This document shows positions 1 to 5,447 of a stretch of 6,545 bases of DNA, piece by piece. Source of the DNA: Pseudomonadota bacterium. GTDB taxonomy: Bacteria > Pseudomonadota > Alphaproteobacteria > Rhizobiales > Xanthobacteraceae. Below the pieces are notes generated by a model. The model was not told the origin of the DNA. It saw only the letters and a list, made by a program, of their open reading frames with translations, and did not search any database. Every line of letters starts with the position of its first letter. Positions within the stretch are counted from its first letter, which is position 1. The position numbers and the translations under genes are program-made. The stretch lies in contig JAEWBL010000603.1 in NCBI GenBank assembly GCA_023391175.1, positions 1-6,545 on the forward strand, in the 5' to 3' direction.

Positions 1-223
1 GGATCTTGAGGCGCTCGTCGATCAACTCCTCCAGCGCCTCCTTGGCGCCGATGGGCTTGCGCTCGATGAGGCTGTGCAGGAGCTGGCGCTGGGAGACGTC
101 GTAGCTGGTGATCGGATCGCCGTTGACGACGACCACGACCTGCTGCGCACGGGCCGGCGTGCCCGCGGCGAGCACGGGAAGGAGGAGGGCGACGGCGAGG
201 AGAAGAAGGCGTACGAGCGGCAT
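1..223 (-). CDS. surA: SurA-like periplasmic chaperone / peptidyl-prolyl isomerase, N-terminal part (runs off window)
   Basis: Only the first 74 codons are present; the gene continues beyond position 1. The ATG at 223 opens a clear Sec signal peptide: MPLVR, then a Leu/Val/Ala-rich core (residues 6-20), then a PARA-QQ cleavage site after about Ala26. The mature start, QQVVVVVNGDPITSYDVSQR, matches the opening strand and helix of the SurA N-terminal chaperone domain, in which 'VVNG-x-x-IT-x-x-D(V/L)-x-x-R' is typical. It continues with an ALEELIDERLKI-like helix. SurA escorts unfolded outer-membrane barrel proteins, including LptD, through the periplasm, and the family carries parvulin domains further on, outside this window. 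It lies 97 bp after lptD on the same strand, the usual order in alphaproteobacteria. A purine-rich GGACAGGA precedes the ATG closely. The parvulin domains cannot be seen, so a related SurA-N/PpiD-type protein is not strictly excluded. Confidence 0.85.
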   Translation of the reverse strand, partial: MPLVRLLLLAVALLLPVLAAGTPARAQQVVVVVNGDPITSYDVSQRQLLHSLIERKPIGAKEALEELIDERLKI

Positions 224-300
224 GGTCCTGTCCGGGGGCTGCCTGCGACTTGTGTCTTCATCCTGTGGCGGCAATGCGGCTTCGCGAGCGTGGCCATGAC

Positions 301-319
301 GCCCGCTGCCGCAGCCGGC
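301..319 (-). repeat. Imperfect hairpin just after the lptD stop
   Basis: Read on the minus strand, this segment is GCCGGCTGCGGCAGCGGGC. It can fold into a stem of seven pairs with one G/G mismatch and a three-base CGG loop, starting one base beyond the lptD stop codon. No T-tract follows, so it does not qualify as a canonical Rho-independent terminator. It could attenuate read-through to surA, protect the 3' end of an lptFGD message, or be a chance outcome of high GC. The rest of the 97-bp lptD-surA gap shows nothing else convincing. Confidence 0.3.
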
Positions 320-320
320 A

Positions 321-2873
321 TCAATTCGAGGATTCGGAGCCGAAGCTGGTGGAGAAGCCGCCTTCGCCGAGGGTCCGCAGGCCGATGCGGAACATCACCT
401 TGGTCACCGGCGGCGCGTTGGGGCCGTTGAGGGTGTAGTCGGAGATGTAGTTCAGGGCGAGGGTGAAGCAGTCGTCGATATAGCTGAGGCCGAGCAGGGT
501 GTAGTCCACCTCGCCGGCGGCGAAATCGTAGCGGATGGCGCCACGGATGGCCCAGTTGTCGGTCAGCTTGTAGGAGGCGTTGGTGTAGATGCCCTCGCGG
601 GCATCGTAATAGCCGAGCAGCGGCTGGGCCTCGTAGCGGCCGTAGGTGACGGCGATGTTGAACTTGTCGATTTCGGCCCGCGCCTGCAGCTCGAAACGCT
701 GCATGGAGAAATTCTGCTCGTCGAAGCGGAAGCGGGTCACGAACTCGAGATATTTGGTGGGCGAGTAGCCGAACTTGGCGATGTAGTCCGACGCGGCGGT
801 CTCCAGGCCCGATTCCAGGCCGGTGTTGGCCATGTCGCCGTAGGCGTAGGAGTTCTTGCCGAACAGGTTGTAGGACTGGCCGACCACGGCGGTGAACAGG
901 CCGGCGCCGTTGATGGCGGCCGTGTAGGTCACGCCGAGGTTCAGGCGGCTGCCGCCCTCGACCCGGTCGTAGCCGGAATACTTGTTCACCTCGAACAGGT
1001 TGGTGTCGTCGAACACCAGGCTCTGGGCGTCCTCGTTCGGGAACTTGCCGATGTTGCTCTCGTTCGGGCGGATGATGACCTGCGCCCGGGGCTCGATGGT
1101 CTGGGTGCCCCAGCTCTCCGCCGAGATGAAGGGATATTTGTAGTCGACGCCGACCGCGGGCATGGCGCGGATAAGGTCGTCGCTGCCGGACTGGAGCGGG
1201 TTCTGGCCGGGGAAGGTGGGGCCGAACTGGTAGCTCGCGGGCAGGTAGGAGGTGTTGACCGAGGCCACGTCCACGCGCGCCGTGACGAACGGCGTCCACT
1301 GCTGGCCGAGGGGATCGGTGATGGTCTTCTTCCAGTAGACGTCGCCGGACAGGCGCGTGTAGTCGCCCGGCGCGCCGCGCAGCAGGCATTCCTTGGCGTT
1401 CGGCGACCACAGGGTGCAGGCGCCGGTCGGCACGCCGACGCTGCCTACGGCGGACGTCAGCTCGGAGGTGCCGATGAAGTCGGCCTGGTCGCGGGTCAGG
1501 CTGGTGAGGTTCACCTTGAACCCGGCCTCGCCGCCCCACAGGGCCTTGTCCAACACCTTGCTGTAGTTGAGCGTGCCGACGATGGGCTGGCGCTGCTGGT
1601 CGTCGGTCACGGCGAGGCCGAGGAAGTACAGGCCGCGCAGGTCGAAATAGGAGCGGTCGCCCTGGCCGGTCAGGTAGATGTCGGAGGTCTTGGTGGTGAT
1701 GGAGTCCGGGATCAGGTTGTAGTCGCGCAGGAACGTGCGGTCCGACGCCACGGTGGCATCCCAGCCGAAGGTCCAGAACTTGTTCAGGGCGAAGGCGCCG
1801 GAGCTTTCCACCGCGCCGCGGTCCTCACGGTATCCGGGAAGGATCTCCGTGATGCCATTGGAGGTGGTAATGAAGTCCTGCGGATTCTGCTGCACGATGC
1901 CGGCGGCGCGAATGGTGTAGCTGCCGTTGATGAGGCGCTGGCGCCACTCGCCCTGCATCAGCACGCCCTGCTGGGTCAGGAAAGCGGGCGTGAGGGTCAG
2001 GTCGCGGTCGGGCGCGATGTTCCAGAAGAAGGGAACCGCGACGCCATAGCCGATCTGGCTCGAGGAGAAGAACTCCGGCATCAGGAAGCCGGTCTTGCGC
2101 TTCACCGTCGGGTCGGGCGACGACATGTACGGGAAATAGGCCACCGGCAGGCCGAAGAACTCGACCCAGGCGTCCTCGTAATAGACCATCTTCTCGTCGT
2201 CGTTGTGGATGATCTTCTTGGCTTTGATCTGCCACAGCGGCGGCTTGGAGGGGTCGTCCTTGCACGGCTCGCAGGCCGTGTAGATGCCGTTCTGGAACAC
2301 GGTGATGTTGCCGTCGGTCCGGTCGGCCCGGATGGCGGCGAAGTGGGTGTTGTCCGGCGTGTCGAGGCGCAGGGAATCGATGAAGCCCTGCTTGAAGTCC
2401 TGCGTCAGCTGCAGGGTGTCGGCGGTGACGATCTTGCCGTCCTTGTCCTTGAGGCGGGCGTTGCCTTCCGCGCGCAGGGTGTTGGCCTTGCGGTCCAGCA
2501 CCACGCGGTGCGCCTCAAGGGTGGAGCCGTCGTAATAGATCTGGACGTTGCCGACCGCCGCGACCGTGTCCTTCTGGTAGTCGTATTCGAGCTGGTCGGC
2601 CGTCACCAGCATCTTCTGGTTCGGGTCGAGCTGGCGCGCGCTGAGGAGATTGCTGCCCGGCGACTGGTTCTGCCCCGCCTGCGCCGCGACCGGCTGGGCG
2701 GTCTGCGCACGGGCGCTGCCCATCGGCGCGAGGAGGGCGACGAGGCCGGCAAAGATCAAGCTGAAGGCGGCAGCCGAAGGGGCGCGTCGAGACGCGCGAC
2801 CGCCCGTTCCCCGCGCAGCTGCGCGAAGGCCCTTGGCAGTCATCCCTACGGCGGGGGGATGCCCGACCGTCAT
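321..2873 (-). CDS. lptD: LptD, outer-membrane LPS assembly protein
   Basis: The protein has 850 residues, the expected size for alphaproteobacterial LptD. The ATG at 2873 is chosen because it overlaps the lptG stop as ATGA and has GGGAGG four bases upstream; the frame stays open to 2936, which would run 67 bp into lptG. A signal peptide with a long basic n-region (hydrophobic core about residues 34-50) ends at ARA-QT after Ala56. Residues about 88-195 form the LptA/OstA-like periplasmic domain that receives LPS (LVTADQLEYDYQKD, then GNV-x-I and EGNA-x-L repeats). The signature YTACEPC (Cys201, Cys204) and the PDPTVKRKTGFLMP stretch (253-266) introduce the C-terminal beta-barrel, which runs to residue 850. 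DDCF near the end (Cys802) corresponds to the E. coli Cys724/725 site. LptD inserts lipopolysaccharide into the outer leaflet, in E. coli with LptE, which is not in this window. Mature cysteines are 201, 204, 486, 496 and 802; no equivalent of E. coli Cys31 is seen. The ATG at 2843 is a weaker alternative start. Confidence 0.96.
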   Translation of the reverse strand: MTVGHPPAVGMTAKGLRAAARGTGGRASRRAPSAAAFSLIFAGLVALLAPMGSARAQTAQPVAAQAGQNQSPGSNLLSARQLDPNQKMLVTADQLEYDYQKDTVAAVGNVQIYYDGSTLEAHRVVLDRKANTLRAEGNARLKDKDGKIVTADTLQLTQDFKQGFIDSLRLDTPDNTHFAAIRADRTDGNITVFQNGIYTACEPCKDDPSKPPLWQIKAKKIIHNDDEKMVYYEDAWVEFFGLPVAYFPYMSSPDPTVKRKTGFLMPEFFSSSQIGYGVAVPFFWNIAPDRDLTLTPAFLTQQGVLMQGEWRQRLINGSYTIRAAGIVQQNPQDFITTSNGITEILPGYREDRGAVESSGAFALNKFWTFGWDATVASDRTFLRDYNLIPDSITTKTSDIYLTGQGDRSYFDLRGLYFLGLAVTDDQQRQPIVGTLNYSKVLDKALWGGEAGFKVNLTSLTRDQADFIGTSELTSAVGSVGVPTGACTLWSPNAKECLLRGAPGDYTRLSGDVYWKKTITDPLGQQWTPFVTARVDVASVNTSYLPASYQFGPTFPGQNPLQSGSDDLIRAMPAVGVDYKYPFISAESWGTQTIEPRAQVIIRPNESNIGKFPNEDAQSLVFDDTNLFEVNKYSGYDRVEGGSRLNLGVTYTAAINGAGLFTAVVGQSYNLFGKNSYAYGDMANTGLESGLETAASDYIAKFGYSPTKYLEFVTRFRFDEQNFSMQRFELQARAEIDKFNIAVTYGRYEAQPLLGYYDAREGIYTNASYKLTDNWAIRGAIRYDFAAGEVDYTLLGLSYIDDCFTLALNYISDYTLNGPNAPPVTKVMFRIGLRTLGEGGFSTSFGSESSN

Positions 2874-3967
2874 CCGTCCTCCCGGTGCAACAGAATGAGC
2901 GCCCCCAGCAAAATCCCGGTCACCGCAGGAAACCACGCAGCAGCAACGGGATGAACGATTCCAGCCTCACCAAGATCCTCGGCGAGCTTGGTCCCAACAT
3001 AAAGCAGAAAGCCCGCAAGCACGCCACCGAGAATCGTCTGCCCCACCCCGCCGAAGCGGAACACACGCAGGCCCACGACCGCGGCAATGAGGACCATTGC
3101 CACCAGCAGAAACGGCTTCGCCAGAAGGCTCTGGAGCTGCAGGCGGTATTTTTCCGCGCCGAAGCCGGATTGTTCTGCACTGCGAATAGCCGACGGGAGT
3201 TGCCAGAACGACACGGTTTCCGGGGCGATCAGCGAATCCTGGATCTGCCTCGGGTCCAGCTTGGTGGCGATCAGGTAGGTATCATAGGAGGCGAGATCGA
3301 GCCCCGGAACGAGCACTTTGGCGCCGGTAAGAATCCATGCACCATCTCCCAAAGTTGCAGATTTGGCCTCCACACGCTCCATGAAGTTTCCGGCCGGATC
3401 GAACTCGAAGATCACCACCCCGGACAGTACCCGGCCACCTTGTCGGGAGGACTGCGCCTGGATGATGGACTGGCCGTCCACGCTCTGCTGGCGAATCCAG
3501 AAATCCTTCTTCCCCTGCGTGAGGCCAGGGGTGCCGCCGCCGCTGGCGAAGATGTCGCCCTCGATCTGGTTCGCCCGCTCCTTGAAGTCGGCGGAGATCG
3601 GGTTGAACACGCAGGTGGCGAAGATGCCCACCAGGAAGGCCACCAGCACCGGCGGGGTGATGAACTGCCAGACCGAGAGCCCCACCGCCCGCGCCACCAC
3701 CAGTTCCAGCCGGCGGGACAGGATGACGAAGGTCACCATGCCGCCGAACAGGACCGCAAACGGCAGCAGTTGCTCCGTGAAGGCGGGGGCGCGGTAGAGG
3801 GTGAGCAGGGCCAGGAGGCTGACTGTCACCTGGTCGCGGTCGGCGGTGCGCCGCGCCATCTCCAGGAAGTCCACGAGCACGATCAGCGTGACGCAGGACA
3901 GGAAGATGACCGCCACGGCATGGCCGAAACGGCGCGCGAAATAGAAGCCGAGGATGCGTCCGATCAT
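2870..3967 (-). CDS. lptG: LptG, permease subunit of the LPS export ABC transporter
   Basis: The protein has 365 residues, normal for the YjgP/YjgQ (LptF/LptG) family. Predicted membrane segments lie at about 12-34, 64-84, 99-121, 282-302, 308-327 and 338-361, with a periplasmic beta-jellyroll domain between the third and fourth (about 125-255). The cytoplasmic coupling segment LSRRLELVVARAVGLS holds Glu88, the same position as the E. coli LptG glutamate that engages LptB. The YRLQLQSLLAKPFLL stretch (274-288) is typical of the family just before the fourth membrane segment. With LptF and a dimer of the ATPase LptB, which is not encoded here, it pulls LPS from the inner membrane and passes it to LptC/LptA. 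The gene starts 2 bp after the lptF stop with only a weak ribosome-binding site, which suggests translation coupled to lptF. Its TGA overlaps the lptD ATG. It is called LptG and not LptF from its order after lptF, its size and the Glu88 context. Confidence 0.94.
   Translation of the reverse strand: MIGRILGFYFARRFGHAVAVIFLSCVTLIVLVDFLEMARRTADRDQVTVSLLALLTLYRAPAFTEQLLPFAVLFGGMVTFVILSRRLELVVARAVGLSVWQFITPPVLVAFLVGIFATCVFNPISADFKERANQIEGDIFASGGGTPGLTQGKKDFWIRQQSVDGQSIIQAQSSRQGGRVLSGVVIFEFDPAGNFMERVEAKSATLGDGAWILTGAKVLVPGLDLASYDTYLIATKLDPRQIQDSLIAPETVSFWQLPSAIRSAEQSGFGAEKYRLQLQSLLAKPFLLVAMVLIAAVVGLRVFRFGGVGQTILGGVLAGFLLYVGTKLAEDLGEAGIVHPVAAAWFPAVTGILLGALILLHREDG
2878..2883 (-). promoter_or_regulatory. 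Shine-Dalgarno of lptD, inside the end of lptG
   Basis: On the minus strand, GGGAGG lies four bases before the ATG at 2873, within the last codons of lptG (CGG GAG GAC GGA TGA). It is the strongest ribosome-binding site among the genes here and, with the ATGA overlap, decides the lptD start over the longer frame at 2936 and the ATG at 2843, which has only a weak GTAGGG upstream. The spacing is slightly short. Confidence 0.7.
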
Positions 3968-3969
3968 CG

Positions 3970-5310
3970 TCAGGCGGCCGCCCGCCGCGAGAATCGCGCC
4001 CGGATCGCCTCGCCGAGCGCGGTCAGCGCTGCCGGCGGGGAGAGGCGGATCCAGCCTTGCAGCACCATGGCGCAGATGATGACGGTGACGATGGGCAGCG
4101 CATAGATTAGCGGCACCGCAGCCGCGTTGGCCTTCAACTGGCCGGCGATGGCGAAATTGCCGATCTGCACCAGCCCCATGGCCGGGATGATGGCCGTGAG
4201 CGCGGCGCCCCGGCTCTGGCGGGTCGTGCGCGGCTGGGCGAGCGCAGCGGCGGCGATGGCGAAGAAGGCCATGGGATAAAGCCCGGCCGACAGGCGCTTG
4301 TGCAGTTCCTCCCGGTAGCGTCCGGGGAAGAACCGCACGTACATGTCCTCGGCCGGCGGGTTCATCACATAGAGCAACGGGCGCTCCATGGGCTTGATGT
4401 CCACGCCCTTGGTGTCGGGCGCCAGCGAGGACAGGTCGAAGGCGTAGCGCTGGAATTCCACCACCGAGGAATTGGCCGCCTGGCTGTCGGAGCGTCCCTG
4501 CTTCTGGTCCCCGGCGGCGGCCGGAGCGACCGCTGCTGCGGCGGGAGCGGTCGAATCGGCGCCCTTGGCGGCCGGCTTGCCGCCATTCTGCGCCGCGAGC
4601 TTGGCGCGGGCGGCGGCGCGGGCCTCTTCGGGGGTCGGCTGGGGCGTCGCCTCGGTCTTCCAGAGGTCGCCGCCGCGTCGGTGGATGGAGCCATTCTCCA
4701 GCACCAGGAAGATGCCGGCCTTGCTCTCGACGATCTGGCCGCGATCCGCGAGGTAGGTAGAAACCTCCTTCTCGCGGGCGTCATTGATGAAGATGCCGCG
4801 CATCACGCCATTGGCGGAGCGCTCGCGCACGTGGAAGACGAGGCCCTGCGTCAGGTTCACGAAGCGACCGGGCTGGGCGACGAACGACACCACGTCCGCG
4901 CGCACTTTGGTCACCTGCTCGCGGAAGCTGGTGAGGCTGGCCGGCACCACATGGACCGCGAGCGAGGAGCAGAACAGGGAGACCAGAATCGCCAGCAGGA
5001 TAAGCGGGCGCAGCAGGCGCCACGGCCCCATGCCGGCGGCCGCCATCACCACGATCTCGCTGTCGCCGTTGAGCTTCAGCAGCGTGTAGGCGGTGGCGAT
5101 GAAGAGCGCTGCTGGCGCGATCACCAGCACCAGGGTCGGCATGGTGAGGCTGGTGATGGCGATGAAGGCCAGGATGGTCTGCCCCTGGCTTGTCACCAGG
5201 TCGAGCTGGCGCAGGGCCTGCGTCGCCCAGATCATCCCGGCGAGCACGACCACGACCCCCAGGAAGGCGACAGCCGCCGTGGAGAAGATGTAACGATCCA
5301 GACGGCCCAT
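3970..5310 (-). CDS. lptF: LptF, permease subunit of the LPS export ABC transporter, with an Ala/Pro-rich insertion
   Basis: From the ATG at 5310 the protein has 446 residues, longer than the roughly 365-395 usual for LptF. Membrane segments lie at about 9-29, 46-79, 99-123, 340-360, 370-391 and 397-418. The coupling motif LNGDSEIVVMAAAGM (80-94) carries Glu85, matching E. coli LptF Glu84. The family-typical stretches FIND-x-R and GSIHRR lie in the periplasmic jellyroll (about 125-330), and GRYREELHKRLSAGLYP precedes the fourth membrane segment. The extra length is a low-complexity, Ala/Pro/Gly/Gln-rich stretch at about 221-280, between a jellyroll strand ending LWKTEATP and the resuming VVEFQRYAFDLSSL. 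LptF joins LptG and LptB2 to extract lipopolysaccharide from the inner membrane. The gene opens the lptF-lptG-lptD run. A GTG at 5313, one codon upstream, is an equally framed alternative start; AAAGG at 5320-5324 lies nine bases before the ATG and six before the GTG. Confidence 0.93.
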   Translation of the reverse strand: MGRLDRYIFSTAAVAFLGVVVVLAGMIWATQALRQLDLVTSQGQTILAFIAITSLTMPTLVLVIAPAALFIATAYTLLKLNGDSEIVVMAAAGMGPWRLLRPLILLAILVSLFCSSLAVHVVPASLTSFREQVTKVRADVVSFVAQPGRFVNLTQGLVFHVRERSANGVMRGIFINDAREKEVSTYLADRGQIVESKAGIFLVLENGSIHRRGGDLWKTEATPQPTPEEARAAARAKLAAQNGGKPAAKGADSTAPAAAAVAPAAAGDQKQGRSDSQAANSSVVEFQRYAFDLSSLAPDTKGVDIKPMERPLLYVMNPPAEDMYVRFFPGRYREELHKRLSAGLYPMAFFAIAAAALAQPRTTRQSRGAALTAIIPAMGLVQIGNFAIAGQLKANAAAVPLIYALPIVTVIICAMVLQGWIRLSPPAALTALGEAIRARFSRRAAA

Positions 5311-5319
5311 CACAGCATG

Positions 5320-5324
5320 CCTTT
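5320..5324 (-). promoter_or_regulatory. Probable ribosome-binding site of lptF
   Basis: On the minus strand, AAAGG lies within TTTAAAGGCATGCT, upstream of the adjacent GTG (5313) and ATG (5310). The spacing of nine bases fits the ATG and six fits the GTG, so it does not separate them. The ATG was preferred on codon grounds only. Confidence 0.5.
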
Positions 5325-5353
5325 AAATGCGCGGAGCCGCCCCCTCACTCGCA

Positions 5354-5365
5354 TGTCGATCGACA
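5354..5365. promoter_or_regulatory. Perfect 12-bp palindrome TGTCGATCGACA in the lptF leader
   Basis: TGTCGATCGACA equals its own reverse complement over all 12 bases. It sits eight bases downstream of a candidate -10 element and about 40 bp before the lptF start, where a repressor or a transcript-level hairpin could act. It matches no operator that I can name with confidence. A perfect 12-mer palindrome is expected by chance in a few percent of 134-bp segments, so it may be accidental. Confidence 0.35.
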
Positions 5366-5373
5366 GCGCGCTC

Positions 5374-5402
5374 TGGATAGCCGGAAGCCGTCCGCCGCGC
5401 AA
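5374..5402 (-). promoter_or_regulatory. Candidate sigma-70-type promoter for lptF-lptG-lptD-surA
   Basis: On the minus strand, TTGCGC (5402-5397) is followed after exactly 17 bases by TATCCA (5379-5374). It would start transcription near 5367 and leave an untranslated leader of roughly 55 bases before lptF. The hexamers match the TTGACA/TATAAT-type consensus only partly. It is the best pair I found in the ptrB-lptF gap and is consistent with lptF heading its own transcript. No start-site evidence exists in the sequence. Confidence 0.4.
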
Positions 5403-5410
5403 ATGTCCAT

Positions 5411-5430
5411 GGGGAAAGGCCGGCTTCCCC
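5411..5430 (-). terminator. Small hairpin downstream of ptrB, weak terminator candidate
   Basis: On the minus strand, GGGGAA and TTCCCC arms of six perfect pairs enclose an eight-base GCCGGCCT-containing loop, starting 17 bases after the ptrB stop. No run of T follows (the next bases are ATGGACATTT), so intrinsic termination would be inefficient. Its position between two co-directional genes is right for separating the ptrB and lpt transcripts. Confidence 0.25.
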
Positions 5431-5447
5431 CTGTGAATGGCCACGCC

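Noticed and set aside
22..1539. A 505-residue minus-strand frame crossing the surA start, the intergenic gap and the 3' part of lptD
   Set aside because: It is an out-of-frame shadow of lptD and surA with Arg/Pro-rich composition. The two real frames have clear family motifs.
2874..2936. Longer lptD start at 2936
   Set aside because: It would overlap lptG by 67 bp and add 21 residues ahead of an already long signal-peptide n-region. The ATG at 2873 has a strong ribosome site and the classic ATGA junction.
2890..3480. Slightly lower GC in the 3' half of lptG, considered as a sign of transfer
   Set aside because: Hand counts (57-65%) overlap those elsewhere in the window (63-68%). The gene fits its operon perfectly, so there is no case for foreign origin.
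5310..5318. Two-codon leader ATG CTG TGA overlapping the lptF start as TGATG
   Set aside because: The AAAGG ribosome site ends only one base before this ATG, too close to initiate there, and a three-codon frame arises easily by chance.
5321..5330. TTTAAA in the lptF leader as a -10 box
   Set aside because: It lies only about 10-15 bases from the start codon with no matching -35 element, and it is better explained as part of the ribosome-binding region.
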